Assembly (NCBI RefSeq): GCF_000699445.3
Contig: NC_067196.1
Location: forward strand, 89,382,364 to 89,446,363
Length of the DNA stretch: 64,000 bases
Reading direction: 5' to 3'
Source of the DNA: Schistosoma haematobium
Lineage: Eukaryota; Platyhelminthes; Trematoda; Strigeidida; Schistosomatidae
Shown: positions 23,900 through 33,859 of the stretch, piece by piece
Layout of the letters: every line of letters starts with the position of its first letter
Numbering within the stretch: the stretch's first letter is position 1
Program-made: the position numbers and the translations under genes
Notes under the pieces: generated by a model
What the model was told of the DNA's origin: nothing
What the model saw: only the letters and a program-made list of their open reading frames with translations
The model's database searches: none

Positions 23900-26271
23900 T
23901 TATGCAGATAGAAAATCGTCACCTTCAAATTTACGTATTCTCATAATTGACAATATCAAGTAGAGCGCTTGAATAATCCCGAATGTGAAACATAGATACA
24001 TGATGATATTTAGATAAGTTTGTGTATATTCAATTATCGCTGATACACATCCCTTTGATGAAATGATGAGAAAAAGTGAATAAGGAATTACAATGAAGTG
24101 TTTATCATTCATTCAATAAATCTACATGGATAATTGAAATGTGAAGCGTAGTGAAAGTGATTAGACTGTGATGTTGTTGTGAATGAGAATAAGACTGAGA
24201 ACAATGCAGAACTGTCTTGTCACAGACAACAGTCTATTGTTGTGTCGGTAGAGCAGTTCGGTGAGTTTGAGTTAATGGTTTTGATTTTACCACTAGTCAC
24301 TTACTAATATGATTGAGTTATAGTGTGGTGATGAGAGGAACAGAAGTGTCAGTAATGACAACAACTTCAATGGATTTATTGACATTGAAAAATTCCCATT
24401 ATATTACAACACAATTGTATGAATGAAGAATATCTTTTCAATAATTTCTCATCAGATTCTACAATTATCCCATATACAAGTTAATAATACATATAATTGG
24501 CCAGATTTAAGGCAGATTACATCATCATTCGGAAATTGTAATATGTGAATCAGGAATTGTTGTTTGTGATACAAACTCAAATGAAATCGTTAATGTTGGG
24601 GCTAACTAAGATGAAGTTGTTAACTTGAATCAGTTTATAAGCGAAAATTCACATTGGAGAAGGATAATAGGGGTAGAACAGGCCTACTAGATGTTCTATT
24701 TACAAGAAGGGAAGACGGGTCGCTAAGAAGAAACATAAAAGGAAAATTACCTCGATGGACCAGTATACAAACTTTGTTCCTTTGCAACACAAAAGGAACC
24801 TTATTAAGACACTGCATCATAGAATCAAGAATATATGCTCTCTGGATACGATTGAAGATGAAACAAAGGCATTATACAAAACCTTGAAGGAAAATGACTA
24901 TCCCAAGAAATTTATTGATAGAAAACATAACCAATAAACGACAGCATAGAGAATGCCTAACTGTAAATTTAAATCCTCCGTATATGCGCTTACAATTCAG
25001 AGGCGATGCACCGAGTGAAATGGTAAGACTGAAGTTAAGTAGATCAATTCAAAGGACTTATAATTCAGGTAAACTACAACTAATGTTTTCCACACGTCCA
25101 ATAATCACTCCGAGAATGGAAGATAATTTGCCTAGATTGGCCACCTCTTTCTGTATCCATCACTTCAACTGCTCCTGTGGAGCAAGTTATATTGGCAGAT
25201 GTTCTAGGAATTTGTACATTCGGCCTCGTGAGCACTTCCACGTGTGCTTAAGCAAAGGTGTAGTCAAAACGGTTAACAGCTCCATTTGAGACCACCTACT
25301 TCAGACGAGACATACAGCCAGCATGAAGCAATCTTTCGCACTAATATATCGTGGTAACGGTAGTCTACAGAATTCCGTCAGACTGAGAATCCTACAGACG
25401 GCTGAAGCAATTGCTATTCGGATCAAAAAGCCAGAGCTTTGCATCCAAAAGTAATAACATTGTCAAACTGATTAATACATGCCTTATTTTGGCCTTTGTA
25501 ATATATTATAATTATGGACTTATAACTGTAGAGCCTGATGATGAAGTTATTGAAAACAACTGTTCTCTCAAACATTCTTCAATTTCAAAAGTAATATTTT
25601 CAACCCAGGACCTATCACTCTCGCTCGCGAGCGCTTAACCATTAGACAACTGAGCCGGCCGGCATTCAACGGTGTTAATATCTAACCAATCTACTATTGA
25701 GATTACTAAAATCTCAACAAAACCCCTTCTGAAATTATTTATTACACAATTTCAGATGGTGGTTGGAGGTAGTCAACAGGAAACCCTGGACCCGGGTTTC
25801 GTGCTACTTGGCACTCGTCAGCAAGGTGTACCTGTAATCTTGAGGGAACTGATGCTCCCTGGAGAGTCACCTAGACTGGTGGCCACATTGCAACATGATC
25901 GATAGCATTCGATCTGCACTAATAAGGACTAGACAAGCATGACATTGATCACTACCCAGTGATCAATCAATTGTGATTACACAATATCGGTGGTGTTTTG
26001 TTCTCTGAGCTGGATGGTCCAGCTCAGAGAACAAAACACCACCGAAATCATCCACCTGAGCTACAAATCTTACACAATTTCATTTCACTTATAAAGTGAT
26101 TCATAATAAATAAAGCAAGAACAAATATTGGTGCAGAATAGTATGAATTCATATTATTTCGAGGTTTCTCGTCAGCTGATTACAAACCAAAAAATGTGAT
26201 AGAAAATTTTTACATTGAGATAGAGTGAAAACAATTGACATAGATGAGTGTAAATAACTGGGTTACAATAA

Positions 26272-26318
<47 letters not shown>

Positions 26319-28003
26319 AAACAGGTCAGAGGTCAAAAGGAATTACTTCGGGTTGGGTGGTGTAATAATAGAATTGAATGATCATGAGATAGGTTACGCA
26401 ATAATAATTAAGTAGAATTTGGAAAGTTAAGATAATTTAAGAGGATCAGGTAGTGGAAATGTGTTAATAATAATGTGATTTAAGAATTATGTAATAGGGG
26501 AGGAGTATAAATATTTTAAAATAAATAAATAAATAATAAAATAAAAAAGGGTTACCAGGGTATTGATAAGTTAATTAAAGTCTCTTTTTGAATGCATAAG
26601 TCAGGTTTAAGTTTTTTGATCATAATGCCTTCAGCAAAACGAAGGGTGGTCGTACTTCTTTGTCTATTGATAACTTTGAAAGCATGAGGAATGTCGATGG
26701 TGTGCCCGGTGTCAAGTAGATGTCGAGCTATTGCGCTATTGAAAGCCTTAGTCCCTCGCAGCCTCAAGTTTTTTGGAACATGCTCAGTAATGCGGACATG
26801 CACTCTTCTCTCAGTTCTTCTAATGTATGTGTTTTGGCACGTACATGTAAATTGGTAGATGCAGTTGGAGCTACTAAGAAAAGAGGGCTTGTCGATTTTG
26901 GTTTGTCGAAGTGAGCAGTTCGTTCACCATACTGTCATAAGTTTTGCTGCAAGGTAGGTGACTCATCTATGTCAATTGTTTTCACTCTATCTCAATGTAA
27001 AAATTCTATCACATTTTTGGTTTGTAATCAGCTCACAAGACACCTCGAAATAATATGAATTCATACTATTCTGTACCAATATTTGTTCTTGCTTTATTTA
27101 AATTCATAAAGGGAACCAAGTGCATGATTTATATTATTCAGCCCCAACAATAACGATAATATTTGATTTTGTATAACAAACAACAATTCTTAATTCACAT
27201 ACTACAATTTACAAATGATTAAGTAAATTGGTTTAAATTTGCAAAATATTCACTTACTCTGGGAAATTCGACTTTACTGTACATACATGAAACAGGTGTT
27301 TCCAGTACTCTTTCAATAATTGGATAGTCTTTGTACGATAACGCTCCACAGCAGAAAAACTATAGACAACAGATCATCAGAGTCTTCGATTTGATTACAA
27401 ATTACACTCTTTTGTAATTGATCAAACTCCATTCGATAATAAACTCGTTCCTCATATTGTTTAATAGTAGAACTCAGCGAGCTATTAACTAAATTAAGGA
27501 ACTATAATGATATGAAGATCAGTGTGTCACGATATATTAGGTTCAGTTTATATCAAACAAACCCTGTCTTCCGTTAAAGCTACTTTAAATGCCATTCCGA
27601 TCCACATACAAGTCACGATAAACAAAATGAAAATGTTCTGAACAGAGGTATGAGTGAAATACATTTGTTCATATTGAACATATCACTTACCAAATATATG
27701 ATCACTTTCTGTTTCTTCGAGTGTCCATAAATGCCAACAAATGATCCTAGTACACCGAGACCACCTGAGATACTGACAACCAGGAAGATCTCTGGTTTCG
27801 CATTTTGTAGTATAGTTCTGAATTGATTTAATGTGATTTGTGGTTGAATTCCGAGTGTTAACAGAACAACACCGAATACCTGGATTGTATAAATAAGATG
27901 AAATGAATAACCATATGGGGAGAACACATGTAATGATACTTACTACAAAACTACAATTGCACAGGATGAATATTTTAGTCCAAGATCCACTTGACAATAA
28001 CAT
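23900..28003 (-). CDS. Tetraspanin T2, six exons, intron 5 enlarged
   Basis: Exons on the minus strand: 28003-27944, 27879-27691, 27637-27563, 27501-27406, 27359-27258 and 24052-23900; all phase 0, about 224 aa. Membrane segments and tail match T1 (exon 6 identical). Small changes: exon 1 has SGSW for SESW, exon 2 ends IIYL, and exon 3 reads NIFILFIVTCMW. The loop is strongly altered. Exon 4 differs from T1 at about six of 32 residues, and exon 5 reads FFCCGALSYKDYPIIERVLE, is two codons shorter and differs at about 20 positions, yet keeps CCG, SC and GC. Intron 5 is 3.2 kb because it is filled with Penelope-like and SINE sequence. Splice sites are intact, so expression is possible but not shown. 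Confidence 0.82.
24520..24625. repeat. Inverted repeat bounding the intron 5 insertion, left
   Basis: Reverse complement of 27.14-27.25 kb with moderate divergence (shared GTTGTTTGT.ATACAAA and GTTGGGGCT). The pair encloses the Penelope cluster in T2 intron 5. Confidence 0.6.
24626..25455 (+). pseudogene. Penelope-like element, RT end plus GIY-YIG domain
   Basis: Several overlapping frames together give the C-terminal part of a Penelope RT: 'YTNFVPLQHKRNLIKTLHHR', 'IKNICSLDTIEDETKALYKT' and 'LKENDYPKKFI'. Next comes the linker and the GIY-YIG nuclease: HFNCSCGASYIGRCSRNLYI with R..EH, ending EAIAIRIKKPELCIQK. Tyr and Gly of the YIG core and the Arg are present. Frame changes and stops break it, and the 5' part is absent. 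Confidence 0.75.
25590..25695 (-). repeat. SINE head fragment
   Basis: Minus-strand tRNA-like head with an A-box-like CTCAGTTGTCTAATGGTTAA, then GGTCCTGGGTT where the B box begins. The SINE body is missing, so this is a truncated copy. Confidence 0.55.
25735..25985. repeat. Unclassified repeat-like block
   Basis: More GC-rich than its surroundings (GGACCCGGGTTTCGTGCTAC, then GATGCTCCCTGGAGAG). Looks like a transposed unit but I cannot assign a family. It leads directly into the perfect hairpin at 25.99 kb. Confidence 0.3.
25987..26045. repeat. Perfect 28-bp hairpin
   Basis: Arms 25987-26014 and 26018-26045 are exact reverse complements (…GGTGGTGTTTTGTTCTCTGA…) with a three-base TGG loop. 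They are likely opposed ends of a repeat family joined head to head. Confidence 0.9.
26133..26183 (-). ncRNA. Hammerhead-like motif, EcoRI-palindrome type
   Basis: On the minus strand: CAG | CTGACGA | short helix II around AACC | GAAA | a near-palindromic stem with GAATTC at its centre | T | CTG. Helix I pairs CAG with CTG only, and helix II is about two pairs, so activity is doubtful. A more damaged partner lies at 27.02-27.08 on the plus strand. Confidence 0.4.
26275..26314. repeat. (AT)n microsatellite
   Basis: About 20 AT dinucleotides within the Penelope-like copy. Confidence 0.95.
27140..27250. repeat. Inverted repeat bounding the intron 5 insertion, right
   Basis: Partner of 24.52-24.63 kb in reverse complement. 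It ends close to the donor side of T2 exon 5. Confidence 0.6.
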
Positions 28004-28689
28004 TTCAATATTGTTCACTGAGATGATGATATTGTGTATGCTGTATGTACTGGTAATAAATGTGAGTCAATGTATCGTTCACTTTCAATGTGAATTTTCA
28101 CAGAATATCAAGTGAAATAGTAAAATTAATTGGGATTCATCTGAATTAATTTATTCATTGTACTGTGCATTTCTAATAGAAATTCATGCACAACACAAAG
28201 TTAACTTACTTAATTCAGAAGCACTAATGAATCACATCATCAACATTATCATTGTCACTATGGTTCGGCTTCATTTTATTATCAAATTCAAAAGTATACA
28301 ACTTGTCATTATAAGTAGTTAAAATTTGGTTTGATGTATGTTTATGCATTTGTTAGTGGTAATTGTGATGTAGTGAACGAGAACACAAGTGTATTTGAGA
28401 AGAAAATTACAGACTATCTTTTGAAAATATCTGATAACCATTACGTATATACTGCATTTGCAAAATGTCAATTCATCGTCTCAAACTTGACTGTTCCTTC
28501 TGCAAATGTCAATCAATCGTCTCAGAATTCATTGTGCTTCTGGTTCCACACTAATCAGTCTCTGTTTACACCCTCTTCTGTTTGATCTTCTCAACCTCCT
28601 GTTTCAGGTATTTCACTTTCGATTGATAATACACGCTACTCACATCTGTCAACATCACTAGCTCACACGTGTTATAGTCACACTTACAT
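28004..28689 (-). other. 5' flank of T2, duplicated
   Basis: Nearly identical to the flanks of T3 (45.71-46.39) and T4 (55.61-56.30). An 84-codon frame at 28331-28585 is open in all three copies but is not matched in the diverged T1 flank. Probably promoter and 5' flank; no defined promoter element seen. Confidence 0.4.
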
Positions 28690-28868
28690 TCACATAATCA
28701 GGTCATGGTCATACAGAGATGACATGGACATTATGAGTGGTTGCATACTCAGTATGTCCAACAGTATTTCCTCAGTTATGACAGGTAACTGTTCATTCGA
28801 AATCATGAGGACATACTTCAAAATGATAAAGACAGTCGATTGACCAAAATAACGTTGAAGAACACAAG
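28690..28868 (-). other. Candidate terminal exon upstream of T2 (copy 2)
   Basis: After a conserved acceptor (CATTCACAG), the frame 'VLQRYFGQSTVFIILKYVLM' then 'EQLPVITEEILLDILSMQPL' runs to a stop, longer than copy 1 by about 12 codons. Same strand as T2. No family recognised. Confidence 0.4.
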
Positions 28869-28869
28869 C

Positions 28870-29345
28870 TGTGAATGTACGTAACAATTATTTTGAATAT
28901 CTGTAATTGTGGTCGTTCAGTTAACTGAGAGTAAACAGGATGAGATTCATGGGGACTAAGTGTATTTCATGAACGATGATCAATGTAATATAGAAATACT
29001 GAGAAAGGCAAATTCAATATCGACTTAATCAGCGTATTATAGTGCATATCAATGATTGTGGAGATTAAATGAAATAATGAAATATGTGAATAATGCTATA
29101 CGTATTCACAGTAATATTTGCACTAACCATCTCTACAATCCCCTCAAACGGTTACGTAAACTAATGAAGGTTTTATTATCAATCCAAATAACGCATACAA
29201 TTTCGTTATTGCAAGAACACCGTGTTTGAATGAATAACTACGGAACATATTCACAACTAATCCTCCAAGTATCTGTGGAAGCCAAGTCCTGAGAAATACT
29301 GAACATATTATGTACGATAAAATTTAGTACACATAGTTCCCCTTA
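28870..29345. other. Outer P1 right-arm sequence
   Basis: The first 100 bases match the outer flank of T1 (7.98-8.06) and T3 (45.40-45.53). The rest has no recognised gene. The Penelope copy begins at about 29.35. Confidence 0.4.
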
Positions 29346-29349
29346 TCAT

Positions 29350-30110
29350 TTTGAAAAGAGCAAGAACAAACATTCTAGCAGAATAGCATGAATTCATTTG
29401 ATTTCGTTGGTTCTCGTCAGCTGCTCATAACCTGTGATATTTAAAATCATAATTGCATAATGGGTTTAAATTACTTACATAAAAGTTTGATTGGAAGTTA
29501 TATTGAAGACATATTTGTATAGTATAGTAATGATGTAAATAAATTTAATAGACTGAATATTATAAATATATACCTTATGTGATGAAAGAACATTGTGACG
29601 ACAGTTCAAACGGCTAGAAACAAGTAAACCTTGATAGGAATAAAATGAGTAGAGTTCAGTTGATAAAATAAGATAGTTGGAATAAAACTCAATGGTGTAA
29701 TAAATGCAAGAAAGAGTTTAAAGAAAAGAAAAAAATATTAAGATACAACGAAGGAATATTAATCACCAAGGCAAGGAAAGATTAATAACCATCTCCTTTT
29801 GAACACATAAATCCGGCTTTTGGCGTCTGATAGCAACTGCCTCAGCGAAATTCAGAAGACTGGAGTTTGGCTGCTTACTAATCACCTTGAATGATTGCAG
29901 GGTATCGACTTGATGTCCTGTATCAAGAAGATGTTTGGTGATTGCACTATTTAGAATCTTTCTTTCTCTTGTTCTGAGGCTTTTTGGAACATGTTCGAAA
30001 AAAATCTGAGATATGCCCTCCTTTCTGTTCGGCCAATATAGCTGCTTTGACAGGTACACGTAAATTCATAAATACAATTGGCGGTAACATGAAAAGGATG
30101 CTCATCAACC
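29350..30110 (-). mobile_element. Penelope-like element fragment
   Basis: Starts with the terminal-repeat motif GAATAGCATGAATTCAT and includes a minus-strand GIY-YIG C-terminal domain (30059-29763). This has EHVPKSLRTRERKILNSAIT, then 'KHLLDTGHQVDTLQSFKVIS', and ends 'KPDLCVQKEMVINLSLPW'. RT is absent. A duplicate with a few substitutions is at 56.95-57.72. Confidence 0.7.
29374..29432 (-). ncRNA. Hammerhead-like motif at Penelope terminus
   Basis: On the minus strand: AGCAG | CTGACGA | GAACCAAC | GAAA | stem with ATGAATTCAT centre | ATT | CTGCT. Helix I pairs AGCAG with CTGCT over five bases and the core CTGACGA/GAAA is intact, but helix II has only one sure pair. An identical copy is at 56982-57039. 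Confidence 0.45.
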
Positions 30111-30690
30111 TTTGATTGAGTTATTGAGCATGTTGTTTTATACAGAATTTGAAGTTTGGCCGCCAGATAAGTTCTGGCTAGCGCAGTATTCAGTCTCTGT
30201 TGATTGTGTTTGCAACCTCATCACCTTTGAAGTTAAGACTTATAGTTATTGGTTTTTTACTTACAGTAAAGATGATGAAAATGAAGTAATATTGAGTGTT
30301 AAACGTTTGATCGGATTCAAAGACAGCCTTGTTGACAGTTTACTGAGGGAAGTATGAACCGTCCTTTGAAAAATATATCAAGAATAAAGTGGTCGATCGA
30401 AGAAAAATGTTAAGGTGATTTCATTCTCAATGGTTGTAGATGATTTTGTTTGATTCCTTTTTGATAACTCGGATAATGATACGACTGAAGCTATAGAGAG
30501 AAGCATTAAAGTGTTTTAAAGATCTTCAGGAGAGGAATTGAATTAATAATCAAACATATGATGACTCGAGATCTCGAGGGTCCGGATTAACGTATTTAAA
30601 TGGACTACCATAACTACACAAACCTGAGTCTTCTGTCAGAAATATCTTATTAACGATCAATTATCCATCTCTCAAACTCGTAGGATGTTT
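30111..30690. other. Unassigned duplicated sequence
   Basis: An 81-codon frame at 30112-30357 is broken in the duplicate at 57.86 kb by a one-base deletion, which argues against a gene. Probably decayed Penelope sequence; the minus strand continues the cysteine-rich linker region. Confidence 0.3.
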
Positions 30691-30691
30691 A

Positions 30692-30958
30692 GTGGATCAA
30701 TTAGAACCCACTCGGTTTAAATCATGTGTTCATAGTTTGAAAGACGCTTCCAAGTTTACTCAGATACTAGAGAATTTTAACAGCTTTGATCGTTTCATGG
30801 TATTATCTGATATATCATCGCTATTACAGCAACCACTTAAAAGAAACAATACAAATTGTCACCATTCTGAAATACTTCCGTTACCGAAAGGCCAATTCAA
30901 GGAACTTCCACTGTTATGCACCATAGACGTTCAGTTTCAACTCAACAATATCGTATAG
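30692..30958 (+). other. Unidentified ORF upstream of an RTE tail
   Basis: 88 codons (MDQLEPTRFKSCVHSLKDAS...), identical at 58298-58564. It is followed after about 190 bases by the SR2-like 3' end, so it may be part of a non-autonomous element that borrows the RTE tail. No domain recognised. Confidence 0.3.
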
Positions 30959-31147
30959 AGTCAGTTTGATGGAGTAGTCATAGGCGGTCTACTGAGTCGG
31001 ATCCTAATAGTTATCTCCGTGGCAAACATAGAACAAACAGTAATGTGTATCCTCCTCAATATTCTGTCTCTACATGTTCATCTAATTTATTTAGGACATT
31101 TGCCGATATAAAGTATATGAACTTATTTTGTTTTACTGATCAATACT

Positions 31148-31200
31148 ATCGGCCTATGCTCCATTGGGAGTAACAGGCGTAAGTAAACAAGCAAGTAAGA
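31148..31200 (+). repeat. RTE (SR2-like) 3' terminus
   Basis: CGGCCTATGCTCCATTGGGA followed by GTAACAGGCGTAAGTAAAC, matching the 3' end at 21.37-21.41 kb, with a short AAGC/AAGT-like tail. No RT coding attached. Confidence 0.75.
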
Positions 31201-31865
31201 TCAAAACTATGGTTATCAGTTGTAAACAGCCGAGTGGAATCCACGAAATAACTGAATTCATGTTGTTCTGCTACGATGTTTGTTCTATATGTAATCAAGC
31301 TTATAAATGGTAGAAACTGTGTGAAAATTTTCAAAGTTGTATGAATGAAAATAAAAACTAAAACTTTTATTGCGTATTTGATAAGCGTAACAATGTTTAT
31401 TGGGAATTAGTAATAAACGAGCAAAATAACTAAGATCATAAATTAACAAATTTAAGTTGTAGTTGCTAAGTGTGTGAAAAGTAACAGAAGTTCTATAAAG
31501 GTTGTTAATTGTTAGAACGCGTTTGTCCAACATCAGTTTAGAAAAAAAAAGATTATAGAAAAACCATGGAAATAAAAATATAACCTTAAGGATAAAGGTT
31601 AAGCGACTGGGAGAGACGGCTTTGGAAGACCAGAAGGTACAGTGATTGTAGAGAAAAAAAAGGGAGAGAAATTGTACGGATAATTTTGACTTATCTAAGC
31701 CAGATCTGAAGGTTTCAGTTATTTGAGGAAGAGGAGATTCTGATGCACCTGGAAAATTTTTACTAACTTTGGGTGGGGGTGGATTACAGACATAAATATT
31801 CATAAAGTCGTCCATTATTAAGTTTCTAATTGGCCCTTTGTTGTTTTATAACCATACAGTTTATT
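31201..31865. other. Duplicated AT-rich stretch
   Basis: Identical to 58.81-59.47 kb. A 176-codon minus-strand frame (31815-31285) is open but low in complexity and F/L/S/Y-rich. I do not accept it as a gene. Confidence 0.35.
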
Positions 31866-31899
31866 GCTTATGCATTATCTTGGACTAAAATTGTGTGAA

Positions 31900-33660
31900 A
31901 TATCCTATGTAATCAGTTGGTTGACATTAAATGGATGGCAATTATGGTTCCCTACCACCCATTTCTTTGAAGTTGTAGAGTGTGAAAAAAATGTAGGGAT
32001 AGGTGATTGGTGTACTTGTTTTGCGAGTGTGTGCTGGAGTGATAGTGAACAAAAAGTTTGTCACCTTTAATCATTTTGTAATTGGTCGTAAACTGTTCAT
32101 CCTTATAATCTGATTAGTTGAAATCGAAATAGCATCAAGTGCTTTGATTGGATGTCAGAATGTACATTTTTACATTTGAAATTTAATGAGAATGAATAAT
32201 TCTTGTAGTGTAATGTTAGTCTTGAAAAAATTTAGACTTTTGAAGAAAAAGACATCAAATTAATTGCACTACCGTGCAATCTTACTGTTAGTGAATGTGT
32301 ATTCGGACAGTTCACTGCTCGTACGTTTAGTGATGGGTCGTAAGCACAAAACGTATGAAACATTGCTTCGCAAGGACAAAAAACCCAAGCAGCTGCATCA
32401 CCAGTTTCATATGGAAACACTTACCCTTTTTATAACATTGCGAACAAGGTGGATGCGACACAAGATATGGTGAGCATTGGGATACACCTGCGTGATGGCA
32501 GCAGTTATTGCAGATGAATCATCTGTCACAATGCCTACCACCTGTCGACTGTTGGTTGACCGTTGGAAGAACGACAGGAATCGGGAAATCAAAGTCGATG
32601 TCCCGCGACTTATAAATCCAATACAAACGGGTATTGCCTTAAAATTCATATCAAGGGCAACTACGTGATATAAATAGATGTTCTCGTTATTTGACTTGTA
32701 CGTCCTGTCGAAACCAATGACATCAAAGAAACGAGCTGCCAAATTCATTTGATCAGAAGTCGTGAAGAAAAAAGACGACAGACAATTTTCATCGTCTAGT
32801 TCGTATTCGCAAAGCCCACCCAAAGATGTTATGTGAGCTTTTAATTTCGCGTGATCACCTATCATCTACATCATAAATTGGCGGATTGCTTACCAGGAAG
32901 GTTCGCGTATGAGAACACTTTATACCGCATATTAAATATATCTTGATCATTCAAACGTTTTCCATAAGAATGGGAAGCAAAATGTTAATGTCGAATGCTG
33001 CGGTACCGGATATCAGGAGCGGTCGCACAGTTTCAAAATCTACCTCCGTTTACCTGGGTACACAAGTATTAACGTCGTACCTCAGGGAATCGCATTCGTG
33101 ATTGTTACGCACATTCCCACGTACGACAGTCCAGTAACCTTCTATCAACTTACAAAACATGAAGGCCGGACATTGAGTGTTGGTGGAAGCCCTTCGTGAA
33201 AAAATGTAATAACACCAATCAAGCTACCTCCTTCGTCTAATCCGCTGTGACGAACCGCTAGATCTTTTACGGCCATTTCTCCACCATACAAATTTCATAT
33301 ACGAGTTCTGATCTCTGCCCAAGTGAGAATCTCTCACAACATAATGACACTAGGTGGATCTTTCAAAAGTACTGATAGCGGACTTTAACGCTTCAACTGA
33401 TTGGAAAGCTACGAGAAACAATGTAGTCAAAAATAAGTTCTCCGTTCCTGTGACAACGTGAGAAACAGCGCTTGTACATGGCACTTTGCAATCATCAATA
33501 ATAATTAAAATGTACTCTGTCGACAGGTACTGACCTTTTATAACAATTTCAAGACATAACTAACCAATTAAAACGAATTTAAAACTAGCCATTTAATTGG
33601 ACGAAACGGGATGAAAAAACTTTTTTAAAGGGGTGAAAAAACATCCACAATGAAGTGATC
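31900..33660 (-). pseudogene. MULE B, deleted Mutator-like transposon
   Basis: Plus-strand left end GGTTGACATTAAATGG matches the arms at 33.86 and 60.90 kb. On the minus strand, a RING-like C-terminal remnant (32420-32232, FCPCEAMFHTFCAYDPS) follows directly behind the DDE domain piece (32865-32430). That piece has 'RFFDVIGFDRTYKSNNENIY', 'VALDMNFKAIPVCIGFIS', VVGIVTDDSSA and HHILCRIHLVRN. The first catalytic Asp context reads FDRTY rather than FDGTY. Comparison with MULE C shows that the SWIM region is deleted, with the join just inside intron 3. Decayed N-terminal sequence continues to about 33.66. Confidence 0.75.
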
Positions 33661-33859
33661 ATTTAAGAGGGAATATCATTTATACTATTGATAACCATGG
33701 TCTGAGTGATGAATAGTAACGTGAAAGCTGTTGAAAAGTAGAATGAAAACTGTCGTTTTAGAAGTGACTTTCATTCACCCTTAAATATCTCCAGTTACAT
33801 TATTTCTGAAGCTGATGTCAATGTGAATTACACTACTTACCAAAGAGGTTACTGATTCG

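Larger units (their letters stand above)
26088..27110 (-). mobile_element. Penelope-like element with inverted terminal repeats
   Basis: Ends at 26.09-26.25 and 26.96-27.11 are about 160-base inverted repeats of each other (shared GTTTTCACTCTATCTCAATG, AATATTTGTTCTTGCTTTAT in reverse). Between them are an (AT)n run and a minus-strand GIY-YIG domain (about 26930-26552): 'CIYQFTCTCQNTYIRRTERR', 'VHVRITEHVPKNLRLRGTKA' and 'FAEGIMIKKLKPDLCIQKET'. The usual YIGR reads YIRR, which likely damages the nuclease. The RT is absent, so the copy is deleted. Confidence 0.7.
28100..32865. repeat. Segmental duplication, copy 1
   Basis: Direct repeat of about 55.70-60.35 kb, nearly base-identical through the flank, the Penelope copy, the RTE tail and the MULE remnant. 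Differences are few (for example one T less in a T run at 57.86 and changes around 29.82/57.42). Identity falls off in the last 150 bases. Confidence 0.85.

Noticed and set aside
28331..28585. 84-codon frame in the 5' flank of T2, also near T3 and T4
   Set aside because: Absent from the more diverged T1 flank; no acceptor or domain. The three copies are nearly identical in non-coding parts too.
30112..30357. 81-codon frame near 30.2 kb
   Set aside because: The duplicate at 57.86 kb has one T fewer and loses the frame.
31285..31815. 176-codon minus-strand frame, duplicated at 58891-59421
   Set aside because: Conservation follows from the near-identical segmental duplication. Composition is AT-driven (F, L, S, Y), no domain is recognisable, and simple A/T runs lie inside.
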